From the NCBI RefSeq assembly GCF_003002915.1, contig NZ_PVTG01000016.1, positions 62,001-126,000 of the forward strand: a stretch of 64,000 nucleotides of DNA, read 5' to 3'. Positions 1-8,953 of this stretch are shown piece after piece. The DNA is from Geodermatophilus tzadiensis (lineage in GTDB: Bacteria > Actinomycetota > Actinomycetes > Mycobacteriales > Geodermatophilaceae). How positions within the stretch are numbered: position 1 is the stretch's first letter; each line of letters opens with the position of its first letter. A model generated the notes under the pieces. That model ran no database searches and had not been told where the DNA came from. It saw only the letters and a list, made by a program, of their open reading frames with translations. The position numbers and the translations under genes were made by a program.

Positions 1-343
1 GGGGATCGACTACAACATCTTCCTGATGACCCGCGCCCGCGAGGAGTCGGCGCGGCACGGCACCCGCGACGGCGTCCTGCGGGCGCTGGCGGTGACCGGC
101 GGGGTGATCACCAGCGCCGGGCTGGTGCTGGCGGCGACCTTCGGCGCACTGTCGGTGCTGCCGCTGCTGTTCCTCACCCAGCTGTCGTTCCTCGTGGGCT
201 TCGGCGTGCTGCTCGACACCTTCGTCGTCCGGTCGCTGGTGGTGCCCGCGGCGGTCGCGCTGCTCGGCGACCGCACCTGGTGGCCCAGCCGGCTGGCCCG
301 CCGGCCGCACCCCGAGCCCGAGCGCGCGCTCGAGCCGGTCTGA
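1..343 (+). CDS. MMPL/RND family membrane transporter, C-terminal fragment
   Basis: The window opens inside this gene; about 113 C-terminal residues are visible. The fragment starts with GIDYNIFLMTRAREE, the motif that follows a transmembrane segment in the second half of MMPL/RND lipid and drug exporters. Two or three hydrophobic segments follow, then a short charged tail ending in a TGA. The family exports lipids or hydrophobic compounds using the proton gradient; the substrate cannot be judged from this piece. It is convergent with pheA, and a palindrome lies between them. Confidence 0.85.
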   Translation, partial: GIDYNIFLMTRAREESARHGTRDGVLRALAVTGGVITSAGLVLAATFGALSVLPLLFLTQLSFLVGFGVLLDTFVVRSLVVPAAVALLGDRTWWPSRLARRPHPEPERALEPV

Positions 344-344
344 G

Positions 345-368
345 CGGGCAGTTCCGCGGAAGTGCCCG
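345..368. repeat. Palindromic repeat (TTCCGCGGAA family) between convergent genes
   Basis: A near-perfect dyad centred on TTCCGCGGAA fills the gap between the stop codons of the MMPL gene and pheA. The same core occurs at 42983-43033 and 54256-54306, always beside a 3' gene end. It probably acts as a bidirectional terminator or is a member of a dispersed REP-like family. Confidence 0.65.
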
Positions 369-369
369 G

Positions 370-1305
370 TCACACCTCGCCGGCGCGGAGGCGGGCCAGC
401 CAGGCGTGCGCGTCGGCGAAGGCGGCGTCGGCGGCGACGTCGGGCACCGGGCGGTTGGTGCGGCCGTCGGCGCGCGGGTAGGAGCCGAGGAAGCGCACGT
501 CCTCGCAGACCCGGTGCAGGGCGGCCAGCGCCTCCCCCACCCGCGCCTCGGCGACGTGCCCCTCGCAGTCCAGCGAGAACGAGTAGACCCACAGCCGGTC
601 GCGGGTGGGCCGGGACTCGATGCGGGTGAGGCTGATCCCGCGGACGGCGAACTCGCGCAGGACGTCGAGCAGCGCGCCGGTGCGGTCGGCGACGACGGCG
701 ACCAGCGAGGTCTTGTCGTCACCGGTCGGCTCCGGCAGCGTCCCGGGGCGGGACACGAGCACGAAGCGGGTGACCGCGCCGGGGTGGTCGGCGACGTCCT
801 CGGCCAGCGGCACCAGCCCGTAGCGCTCGGCGGCGATCGGCGCGCACACGGCGGCGTCGTGCTCGCCCTCGGCGACCGCGCGCGCCGCGGCGGCGGTGGA
901 GGAGGCCGGCAGGCTCGGGACGCCGGGCAGCCAGGTGGCCACGGTGCGGGTCGTCTGGGCCAGTGCGTGCGGGTGGCTGACCACGGTGCGCACGTCGGCG
1001 GCCCGCGTGCCGGGGCGGACGGCGAGGACGAAGGAGACGGGGAGGAACACCTCGCGGGTGATGACCAGCGGGTCGCCGTCGGCCAGGCCGTCCATCGTGG
1101 CCGGCACCGAGCCCTCGACGGAGTTCTCCAGCGGCACCAGCGCGGCGTCGGCCTCGCCGGTGCGCACCGCCACCAGGGCGGCCGCGACGCTGGCGGCCGG
1201 CTGCCGGAGGCCCTCGTCCGGGCCGACTGCGGTGCTCAGCGCCGCCTCGGCGAAGGTACCCTCGGGGCCGAGGTAGGCGAACCGCGTCGGAGGCGTCTCG
1301 GGCAC
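370..1305 (-). CDS. pheA: Prephenate dehydratase
   Basis: Converts prephenate to phenylpyruvate in phenylalanine biosynthesis. The protein (about 311 aa) opens with the family signature FAYLGPEGTFAEAAL, has the periplasmic-binding-protein-like catalytic domain (about residues 5-185, with NSVEGSV near residue 60), and ends with an ACT domain that normally binds phenylalanine for feedback inhibition (GALLDVLREFAVRGISLTRI, then ESRPTR). I chose GTG at 1305 because it gives the normal N-terminus and because TACCCT lies 6 nt before it (plus-strand 1312-1317), a likely leaderless promoter. An in-frame start 14 codons upstream would overlap that promoter. It stands alone, convergent with the MMPL gene. 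Confidence 0.95.
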   Translation of the reverse strand: MPETPPTRFAYLGPEGTFAEAALSTAVGPDEGLRQPAASVAAALVAVRTGEADAALVPLENSVEGSVPATMDGLADGDPLVITREVFLPVSFVLAVRPGTRAADVRTVVSHPHALAQTTRTVATWLPGVPSLPASSTAAAARAVAEGEHDAAVCAPIAAERYGLVPLAEDVADHPGAVTRFVLVSRPGTLPEPTGDDKTSLVAVVADRTGALLDVLREFAVRGISLTRIESRPTRDRLWVYSFSLDCEGHVAEARVGEALAALHRVCEDVRFLGSYPRADGRTNRPVPDVAADAAFADAHAWLARLRAGEV

Positions 1306-1403
1306 CCGACGAGGGTAGTGCGACCGGGCGGAGCCGCAGGTCGGCACGGGGGCCTGCCGCCACCGGCCGAGCGGCCGGACACCCGTCGAACGGAAGGGAA
1401 CGC

Positions 1404-3080
1404 GTGACTCCCGGGCCCGTTTCCGTCACCCACGGTGACCTGGACGCTGCGCTGTGGCGCGTCCTGGCCGCCAGCGGGCGGGACGACGCCGACGCCTTCC
1501 GCACCGAGCTCGACGCCGTCGAGGGCGCCCTCGCCGCCGCGAGCGAGCCGCGCTGGGCGGCCTGGCGCGCGGCCCTCGGCGCCCGCCGCGCCCTGGTCGA
1601 CGGACACCCGGACGCCGCGGCCCACGACCTCGCCACCGCCCGCGAGGCGCTGGCCGCCTGCCCGCCCGCGCCGTCGACCGCGCTGGCGCTGGCCTACCTG
1701 GCGCACGTCGAGGCGGCCGGCGACCACCCCGACGCGGCGATGCTGCTGGCGATCGACGCCAGCCTGCTCACCGAGCAGCTCGGCACCGGTGAGCCCACGC
1801 GCGACCTGCACCAGGCGCACCTGTGGCTGTCGCTGACCCTCACCGCGCTCGACCTCGAGGAGCTGGCGCTGGCCCAGGCCGAGCAGGGCTGCCGGGTGGC
1901 CTCCGCGCTGCCCGGGCTCGCCGACCGCTGGCTGCTGATGCGGCTGTGCGCGCAGCAGTCCACCGAGCTGGCCCAGACGCTGCGCCGCCGCGGCCAGGTG
2001 GACCGCAGCGTGGAGCTCGCCGGGAGCGCGCTGGCCCACGCCACCGGCGCCCGCGCCCTCGACGTCGAGCCCGACCCCGACGACCTCGACCTGCTCGACG
2101 TCGTCCAGGCCTGGGCGCTGGCCTGCCACGACGACCTCGACGACGCCGTCGGCCCGCTGCGCTCGGCGCACCGGCGGGTGCACCGGACGGGGAGCACCTG
2201 GCTGCGCGGCTACACCGACCTGGCGCTGGCCCGGCTGCTCGGCCGGCTCTCCCAGCTGCACAGCGGCGGCGGGCACGCCGAGGAGGCCACCGACCTGCTC
2301 GTCGACGCCGCCGGCGCCTTCGCCGCGACCGCCGACCGCCGCCGCTACCGCCAGTGCCTGCTCGAGCTCGGCCAGGCCACCGCCGCGAGGGGCCGGCCCG
2401 CCGAGGCGCTGTACTGGCTCGACGCCTACCGCACCGACACCGGGCGGGCGCACGCGCGCAGCCGCGAGCTGTGGGCGGAGATGTTCGTCCGGCGCAGCCG
2501 ACTGCGCGAGGTCGAGCGGCAGGCGGCGGAGCTGCGCCGGCACGCGCTGGAGGACCCGCTGACCGGGCTGGGCAACCGGCGCAGCGCCGAGCGCCGACTG
2601 GCCGGACTCCGGCTGGGCGCCGAGCCGCTGTCGCTGGCCGTCGTCGACGTCGACCGCTTCAAGGAGGTCAACGACGACACCTCGCACTCGCACGGCGACG
2701 AGGTGCTGCGCCGGGTGGCCGCCCTGCTGCGCGAGCACAGCCGCCTCGACGACGAGGTCTACCGCTGGGCCGGGGACGAGTTCCTCGTCGTGCTGCCCAC
2801 CGCCACCCAGAGCCAGGCGCTGGCCGCCGTCGAGCGGCTGCGCGCCGCCGTCGCCGAGGCCGACTGGCGCGACCTGCCGCTGACCGCGCCGATCACGGTG
2901 AGCATCGGGGTGGCCACCGCGCCGGCCGACGGCGCCGGCGACCCGCCCGGCTGGCGCTCGCTGTTCGACACCGCCGACCTGCACCTGTTCTCCGCCAAGC
3001 GCGGCGGGCGCAACCGGGTGCGCGCACCCGGCCTGGTCAGCGACGCCGCGGACGTCGCGGCCGAGGGGACGACGGCGTGA
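1404..3080 (+). CDS. Cytoplasmic TPR-like diguanylate cyclase (AGDEF)
   Basis: 558 aa. Residues 1 to about 375 are alanine/leucine-rich helical hairpins resembling TPR repeats, with no membrane segment or signal peptide, so the sensor is probably cytosolic. The C-terminal GGDEF domain begins at EDPLTGLGNRRSAERRL and carries the catalytic motif as AGDEF (Ala456), a common functional variant. The inhibitory I-site RxxD (RLDD) sits five residues before it, as in cyclases under product feedback. It should make c-di-GMP from two GTP. The GTG start follows GGAAGGGA at 1391-1398. The stop overlaps the start of the next, paralogous gene by 4 nt. Confidence 0.9.
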   Translation: MTPGPVSVTHGDLDAALWRVLAASGRDDADAFRTELDAVEGALAAASEPRWAAWRAALGARRALVDGHPDAAAHDLATAREALAACPPAPSTALALAYLAHVEAAGDHPDAAMLLAIDASLLTEQLGTGEPTRDLHQAHLWLSLTLTALDLEELALAQAEQGCRVASALPGLADRWLLMRLCAQQSTELAQTLRRRGQVDRSVELAGSALAHATGARALDVEPDPDDLDLLDVVQAWALACHDDLDDAVGPLRSAHRRVHRTGSTWLRGYTDLALARLLGRLSQLHSGGGHAEEATDLLVDAAGAFAATADRRRYRQCLLELGQATAARGRPAEALYWLDAYRTDTGRAHARSRELWAEMFVRRSRLREVERQAAELRRHALEDPLTGLGNRRSAERRLAGLRLGAEPLSLAVVDVDRFKEVNDDTSHSHGDEVLRRVAALLREHSRLDDEVYRWAGDEFLVVLPTATQSQALAAVERLRAAVAEADWRDLPLTAPITVSIGVATAPADGAGDPPGWRSLFDTADLHLFSAKRGGRNRVRAPGLVSDAADVAAEGTTA

Positions 3081-5797
3081 CGCGCGGCCCCGCCTGGGAC
3101 TCCCGTGACACGACGGACGACGGGCCGCCCGCGTCCCGGCGTGCCCCCGGTCCGGTGCTCGACTCCCCCGCGGACGGCGTGCACAGTGCGCTGGTGCCAC
3201 CCGGAGCCCTGCACCAACGGGTGAGCGCTGCCCTCGCCAACTGGCAGCTCGACGACGCCGAGCACCTGCTGTCGGTCGTCGACCTCTCCTCGCCCTACGA
3301 GCCCGACGACCGCGAGGGGCGGGCCGGACGCGACGACCCGCCGTCCCTCGGCCGGGCGTGGGCCGACACCCTGCGCGCCGAGCTGCTCGTCCGCCGGCTG
3401 CGGGTGGCCGGCTTCAGCGTGGTCGGGGAGCCGATCGACGCGCCCGCGACGGAGTCCCTCGACCTGCACGCCGGCGTCGCGGGGCTGCTCGACCACCCCG
3501 GGGAGCGCCCCGACGGGGACCCGCGCTCCGCGTCGGCCTCGCACGCCGCGCTGGCCATCGCGCTGGTGCGCTCGGCCAAGGCCGCCTTCGACGCCTCCGA
3601 CGACGACCTGCAGCGCGCCGCGGGCCTGGCCCGGCACGCGCGCATCGAGCTGCTGTCCCGCCGGGTCGACGCGGCGATGGACGAGGCGGTCGAGGCCGCG
3701 AGCCTGCTCGACTCCGACCTGCCGCCCGGGGCGCTGCTGGTCGACACCCTCGGCACGCTGGCCGGCGTCCTGGCCGACCTCGAGCTCATGCCGCTGGCGC
3801 TGGACTACCAGCGCCGCGCGCTGGAGGCGGCCACCGCGGCCGCCGAGCAGGGCCTGCTCGACGACGACGAGCACCCCGAGGTGCTCGCCGCCCGCGCGGC
3901 CACCTGCCTGGCCGAGCTGTGCGCCGAGCTCGGCGAGGCCCTGCTCGACGACGGCGACCCCGCCTCCGCCGCCCCGCACTTCGCCGAGGCCCGCCGGCTG
4001 GCCGAGCAGGCGCTGGCCCAGCTGCCCCCGGACGCCGAGGGGATCGTCGCCGCGCAGGTGGTGCACGGCTGGGCGCTGGTCGGACTCGGCGAGCACGCGG
4101 CCGCCAGCGGGCCGCTGCGGGCCGCCGTCCGCGTCAGCAGCGCCACCGGCGACCGGGCGCTGCTGGCCTCGGCGGAGCTCGCGCTCGGCCGGGCGCTGCG
4201 CCGCCAGGGCGACGGGCGCGGTGCCGACGAGCAGCTGGCCAAGGCGCTGGCGCTGGCCACCGAGCACGGCCTGCCCCGGCTGCGGCGGGCCGCGCTGCGC
4301 GAGCTGTGCACGCTGCACGCGGAGCTCGACGACGCCGGCCGCGCGCTGCCCTACCTGCAGGCCTACCTCGCCGACGAGCTGGAACGGGTCGACGAGCGGC
4401 GCACCCGCTGGGTGGAGCTGTTCGGGCGGCGCAAGAGCCTGCTGGAGAACGAGCGGGCCGCCGGCCAGCTGCGCCGGCAGGCCTACGAGGACCCGCTCAC
4501 CCACCTGCCGAACCGGCGCTACGCCGAGGCACGGCTCGACGGGCTGCTCAGCGCCGGCACCACGCCCGCGCTGGCCGTCGTCGACGTCGACCGGTTCAAG
4601 TCGATCAACGACGCGGTCGGCCACCCCGGCGGCGACGCGGTGCTGCGGACGGTCGCCGAGCTGCTGCTGGCCGGCTGCCGCGACACCGACGAGGTGTGCC
4701 GGTGGGCCGGCGACGAGTTCGTCGTGCTGCTGCCCGACACCACCGCCGAGCAGGCCGAGCACGCGCTCGAGCGGATCCGCCGCGCCGTCGCCGCGCACGA
4801 CTGGGCCGCCGACGGCGTGACCGTGCCGGTGACCATCAGCGTCGGCATCGCCTCGGCCACCCGCGGGGACGACCGCCGCACCCTCTTCGCCGCGGCCGAC
4901 GGCGTGCTCTACGACGCCAAGCGCAGCGGCCGCGACCGCGTCGTCCGGCTCTCGGCGCTGACCCAGACCCGCGCCCCGGACGCCGCCCCGCCCGACACCC
5001 CCGCCCCCACCGCGGGGCCGTCCCCGAGGGTCACCGTGCGGACCTCGCCGCTGGACCCGGTCGGCGGGTTCGCCGCGCTGCTGGCCGACCGGTCGCCCGA
5101 CCCGCCGCTGTCGACCGGCAGCCCGGCGGAGCCCTCGCTCGCGCCGCAGCCGGCGCCCGGCCCGCCCGGCCGCCCGGAGCCGGCCGAGCCCGACGTCATC
5201 TGGGGGGTCAACCGCAGCACCGAGCAGGTGCTGGCGCTGGTCCGCGAGGCACGCGCCGAGCACCCCGACCGGCCCGCGCTGGTGGTGCGCGCGACCGCCG
5301 ACACCCTCGTCGCGCTGGCCGCCGCGCACGACGGGTCCACCACCGTCGACGCCGTGGCGATGTCGGCGGCGGTGGGGCCGATCCCCGAGCCGCGCGGCCG
5401 GGTCGGCGTGCTGTGCGCCGGCACCGCCGACGCGTCGGTGGCCGCCGAGGCCGCCTTCGTCGCGCGGGTCACCGGCACCGAGGTCGTGCGCGTCGACGAC
5501 GTCGGCGGCAGCCGGCTGCGCCCGCTGCTCACCGACCGCACGCTGCTCGACGACACCGACTGCCTGGTCGTCGTCGCCGGGCTCGACGCGTCGCTGGCCG
5601 CCACCGTGGCCGCCATGACCGACGTCCCGATCGTCGCGGTGCCCACCTCCACCGGGCAGCCGGGGTCCTTCGGCGGGTTCGGCGCGCTGCTGACCATGCT
5701 CAACGCGGCCTCACCGGGCGTCGTGGTGAGCACGATCGACAACGGCCACGCCGCCGGCGTCTTCGCCGCCCGCATCGCCCGCCGCACCGCGAGGTAG
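3077..5797 (+). CDS. TPR-GGDEF protein fused to a C-terminal LarB-like (PurE-fold) domain
   Basis: 906 aa in three parts. Residues 1 to about 465 are TPR-like helical repeats. Residues about 472-625 form a GGDEF domain (YEDPLTHLPNRR, CRWAGDEFVV at about 542-551) with an intact I-site RDTD five residues before AGDEF. After a Pro/Ala-rich linker, about residues 705-905 resemble LarB, the carboxylase/hydrolase of nickel-pincer cofactor synthesis: VGVLCAGTADASVAAEAA, VVVAGLDASLAATVA, VPIVAVPTSTGQPGSFGG and a final IDNG. Where LarB has MLNSC this protein has MLNAA, so Ala878 stands where I expect the reactive cysteine. The start overlaps the previous stop (GTGA); GTG at 3179 is an alternative. No larA, larC or larE is in the window. 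The N-terminal halves of both cyclases align, so the pair arose by duplication. Confidence 0.85.
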   Translation: MTRGPAWDSRDTTDDGPPASRRAPGPVLDSPADGVHSALVPPGALHQRVSAALANWQLDDAEHLLSVVDLSSPYEPDDREGRAGRDDPPSLGRAWADTLRAELLVRRLRVAGFSVVGEPIDAPATESLDLHAGVAGLLDHPGERPDGDPRSASASHAALAIALVRSAKAAFDASDDDLQRAAGLARHARIELLSRRVDAAMDEAVEAASLLDSDLPPGALLVDTLGTLAGVLADLELMPLALDYQRRALEAATAAAEQGLLDDDEHPEVLAARAATCLAELCAELGEALLDDGDPASAAPHFAEARRLAEQALAQLPPDAEGIVAAQVVHGWALVGLGEHAAASGPLRAAVRVSSATGDRALLASAELALGRALRRQGDGRGADEQLAKALALATEHGLPRLRRAALRELCTLHAELDDAGRALPYLQAYLADELERVDERRTRWVELFGRRKSLLENERAAGQLRRQAYEDPLTHLPNRRYAEARLDGLLSAGTTPALAVVDVDRFKSINDAVGHPGGDAVLRTVAELLLAGCRDTDEVCRWAGDEFVVLLPDTTAEQAEHALERIRRAVAAHDWAADGVTVPVTISVGIASATRGDDRRTLFAAADGVLYDAKRSGRDRVVRLSALTQTRAPDAAPPDTPAPTAGPSPRVTVRTSPLDPVGGFAALLADRSPDPPLSTGSPAEPSLAPQPAPGPPGRPEPAEPDVIWGVNRSTEQVLALVREARAEHPDRPALVVRATADTLVALAAAHDGSTTVDAVAMSAAVGPIPEPRGRVGVLCAGTADASVAAEAAFVARVTGTEVVRVDDVGGSRLRPLLTDRTLLDDTDCLVVVAGLDASLAATVAAMTDVPIVAVPTSTGQPGSFGGFGALLTMLNAASPGVVVSTIDNGHAAGVFAARIARRTAR

Positions 5798-5905
5798 CGG
5801 TCCAGACGTCCCCGCACCCGCCACGTCCTCTGGCGAGCCGCCCCGCGGAGGACGGCGGACCGGTCGCGGGGCCGGAGGCTCCCGGCCGGGACGGCGTGGC
5901 AGGGC

Positions 5906-7027
5906 TCAGCGCCGGTCGGGGACGGCTCCTGGCCGCGGTGTCGGCCGGAAGGCCGACCACGTGATGGGCACGGCGGCGGCGAGGAGCACCGCCACCGCCG
6001 GCGCGCCGCCGAGCGCCCAGGCGGCGAAGACCAGCAGCGACGCGAGCTCGATGCCCAGGCCCGCCACCGAGGTCACCGTGGCGCGCACCGCCCCGGGCAC
6101 CTGCTCCTGCAGCCGCGCCTCCCCCACCACCAGCACCGCGAGATAGAGCCCGTAGGACACCGCGACCGCGGCCAGCGCGACCGGGTGCGCCACCAGCGCC
6201 CCCACGGCGAGCAGCACCGCGGAGGAGGCCAGCAGCACCGGCAGGGCGCGGGCGGGCAGCCGCCCGACCCGGCCGGCCAGCGCGGCCCCCGCCGCCCCGG
6301 CCAGCGCGACGACGAGGACGGCGGCCGGCACGAGCGCGGTCGGCACGCCCAGGTCGCGGGCGAGCACCGGGAAGTACTCCTCGATCGCGTCCAGCCCGCC
6401 GAGCAGCGCGACCGCGGCCAGCACCGGCCACAGCCCCGGCCGGCGCAGGGCCGTCGCGGCCGCCGTCCGCAGCGGCACCTCCGGCTCGCCGTCGTCCGCG
6501 CGCGGCAGCTCGGGGAACCCGGTGGCCAGCCCCGCCGCGGCCAGGCACACCGCCACGCTCGCCCACCCGACGAGCGGGTACCCGCCGGCGGCCACCAGCA
6601 CCCCCGCCAGCAGCGCCGTGGGCACCTGGACCAGCAGCTCGGTGGCGGTCGTCGCGCCGTGCACCCGCAGGTAGGCGTCCTCCGCGCCGGCCGCGGCCAG
6701 CCCGTCGTAGACCAGCGCCTCGGCCGTGCCCGACACCAGCGCCCCGCCGACCCCCCACAGCACGAAGCCGGCCGCGAAGCCCACCGGACCGGGGGCCGCC
6801 GTCCACACCGCGAAGCCGGCCGCCTCCAGGACGCCGGCGAGCACCAGCGCGCCGCGGCGCGACCACCGGTCGGCGAGCACGCCGGTGGGCACCTCGGCGA
6901 GCAGGCCGGTCAGCGACCACAGCGCGAACAGGCCCGACACCTGCGCCGCGGACAGCCCGGTGTCGAGGAACAGCAGCGCGTACAGCGGGTAGACCGGGAC
7001 CAGGCCCGACAGCGCCGTCCAGGCCAC
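5906..7027 (-). CDS. MFS transporter
   Basis: 373 aa, about 11-12 hydrophobic helices. The cytoplasmic loop between helices 2 and 3 carries the MFS signature as GVLADRWSRRGALVLAG, preceded by LTGLLAEVPTG. Overall it resembles the drug/metabolite efflux MFS proteins of actinobacteria, but the substrate is unknown. The GTG start at 7027 puts the first helix at the N-terminus; the frame is open 18 codons further upstream to a stop near 7083. It is divergent from the Mn2+ riboswitch unit and monocistronic by spacing. Its end lies 108 nt from the convergent GGDEF-LarB gene. Confidence 0.85.
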   Translation of the reverse strand: MAWTALSGLVPVYPLYALLFLDTGLSAAQVSGLFALWSLTGLLAEVPTGVLADRWSRRGALVLAGVLEAAGFAVWTAAPGPVGFAAGFVLWGVGGALVSGTAEALVYDGLAAAGAEDAYLRVHGATTATELLVQVPTALLAGVLVAAGGYPLVGWASVAVCLAAAGLATGFPELPRADDGEPEVPLRTAAATALRRPGLWPVLAAVALLGGLDAIEEYFPVLARDLGVPTALVPAAVLVVALAGAAGAALAGRVGRLPARALPVLLASSAVLLAVGALVAHPVALAAVAVSYGLYLAVLVVGEARLQEQVPGAVRATVTSVAGLGIELASLLVFAAWALGGAPAVAVLLAAAVPITWSAFRPTPRPGAVPDRR

Positions 7028-7154
7028 GGCGAGGCGGGCCAGCGGTCGGGCCGCCGGCGGGAGGGGGTCGGACGCCGGGCGTCAACGGAACGGCACGGCC
7101 GCACGGTAACCGGGACCACACCACGGCGCACCCGGGTTCCCGGCGCCGGTCGGC

Positions 7155-7160
7155 TAGGGT
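7155..7160 (+). promoter_or_regulatory. Likely -10 element (TAGGGT) of the riboswitch transcript
   Basis: TAGGGT lies about 10 nt before the first conserved riboswitch bases, so transcription would begin just upstream of the aptamer. No clear -35 is visible. Confidence 0.5.
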
Positions 7161-7164
7161 GGGC

Positions 7165-7290
7165 GGTCGAGAAGGGGAGTAGCCCCCCGTCCGCTGGTCG
7201 ACACGCTGGCACCCCCGGGTGCCCGGTCAGCGGGCCCGCGCCCCGCGCGGGTGGGCGAGACCTTCGACCGGAGCAGTCGTCGCACTGCCG
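7165..7290 (+). ncRNA. yybP-ykoY (Mn2+-sensing) riboswitch
   Basis: The leader contains the hallmark GGGGAGUAGCC (7174-7184) of the yybP-ykoY class, then GUCGACACGCUGG (about 7198-7210) and, on the 3' side, GCGAGACCUUCGAC (7256-7269), matching the conserved GAGACCUU segment; G/C-rich stems separate them. This class binds Mn2+ and switches on manganese exporters. It ends about 55 nt before the GTG of a GDT1/UPF0016 gene, a known target family. Whether it acts on termination or ribosome access cannot be told; the following GC-rich hairpin and the GAAGAGAGA site at 7328 fit either. Confidence 0.85.
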
Positions 7291-7343
7291 GTCGGAGGCG
7301 TGCGCCCCCGCCCGGCCGTGCCGAGCGGAAGAGAGACCCACCC

Positions 7344-7943
7344 GTGATCGTCCTGTCCGTCGTCGCGACGGCGTTCCTCCTCGTGCTCCCCGTGGAGCTG
7401 CCGGACAAGACGCTGTTCGCCAGCCTCGTCCTGGCCACCCGGTTCCCGCCGCTGCCGGTGTTCGTCGGTGTCGGCACCGCCTTCGGCCTGCAGGTGGCCA
7501 TCGCGGTGACCGCCGGCTCCCTGCTGTCCCTGCTGCCGCAGGCGCTGGTCACCGGGGTGGTGGCGGTGCTGTTCCTGGTCGGCGCCGTGCTGCTCTGGCG
7601 CAGCGCGTCCGAGGGGCCCGAGGACGGCGGGGAGGCCGCCGACGCGCGGGAGCAGACGTCGTTCCTGCGAGCGGCGGCCGTCTCCTTCGGCGTGCTGTTC
7701 GCCGCCGAGTGGGGTGACCTCTCCCAGCTGGCCACCGCCGGCCTGGCCGCCCGCTTCGACGCCCCGGTGTCGGTCTTCGTCGGCGCCTGGGCCGCGCTGC
7801 TCACCGTGTCCGCCCTGGCGGTGTTCCTCGGCAAGGCGCTGGCCGACCGGCTGCCGGTGGCGCTCATCCGCCGGGTGGCCGCGGTGCTGTTCGTCGTGTT
7901 CGCCGTCCTCGCCGCGGTCGAGACGGTGCGCGCGCTGGTCTGA
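7344..7943 (+). CDS. GDT1/TMEM165 (UPF0016) family Mn2+ exporter
   Basis: 199 aa, six predicted membrane helices in two repeats of three around a hydrophilic loop (GPEDGGEAADAREQ). Each repeat holds the family's acidic signature, here ELPDKT near residue 18 and EWGDLSQ near residue 126, which form the cation path. The family moves Mn2+ (and Ca2+ in eukaryotes) against H+. The gene sits directly behind a yybP-ykoY riboswitch, which strongly supports Mn2+ efflux. I chose GTG 7344, preceded by GAAGAGAGA; an earlier in-frame start at 7251 lies inside the aptamer and is unlikely. Confidence 0.9.
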   Translation: MIVLSVVATAFLLVLPVELPDKTLFASLVLATRFPPLPVFVGVGTAFGLQVAIAVTAGSLLSLLPQALVTGVVAVLFLVGAVLLWRSASEGPEDGGEAADAREQTSFLRAAAVSFGVLFAAEWGDLSQLATAGLAARFDAPVSVFVGAWAALLTVSALAVFLGKALADRLPVALIRRVAAVLFVVFAVLAAVETVRALV

Positions 7944-7984
7944 CCGGCACCGGCCGTGCGCCCGCGGTGGGACCATCGCCGTCG

Positions 7985-8949
<965 letters not shown>

Positions 8950-8953
<4 letters not shown>

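Noticed and set aside
1823-3076. Upstream extension of the GGDEF-LarB frame to 1823
   Set aside because: It is an Arg/Ala/Pro-rich shadow inside the first cyclase gene; the real start is the GTG overlapping that gene's stop.
2759-5329. 856-codon open frame on the minus strand opposite the two cyclase genes
   Set aside because: Its translation is a low-complexity Gly/Arg/Gln/Val string typical of antisense frames in very GC-rich DNA, and the plus strand encodes clear domains with third-position GC bias.
5190-5797. A lactate racemase (lar) operon suggested by the LarB-like domain
   Set aside because: No larA, larC, larD or larE homologue occurs in the window and the key cysteine seems missing.
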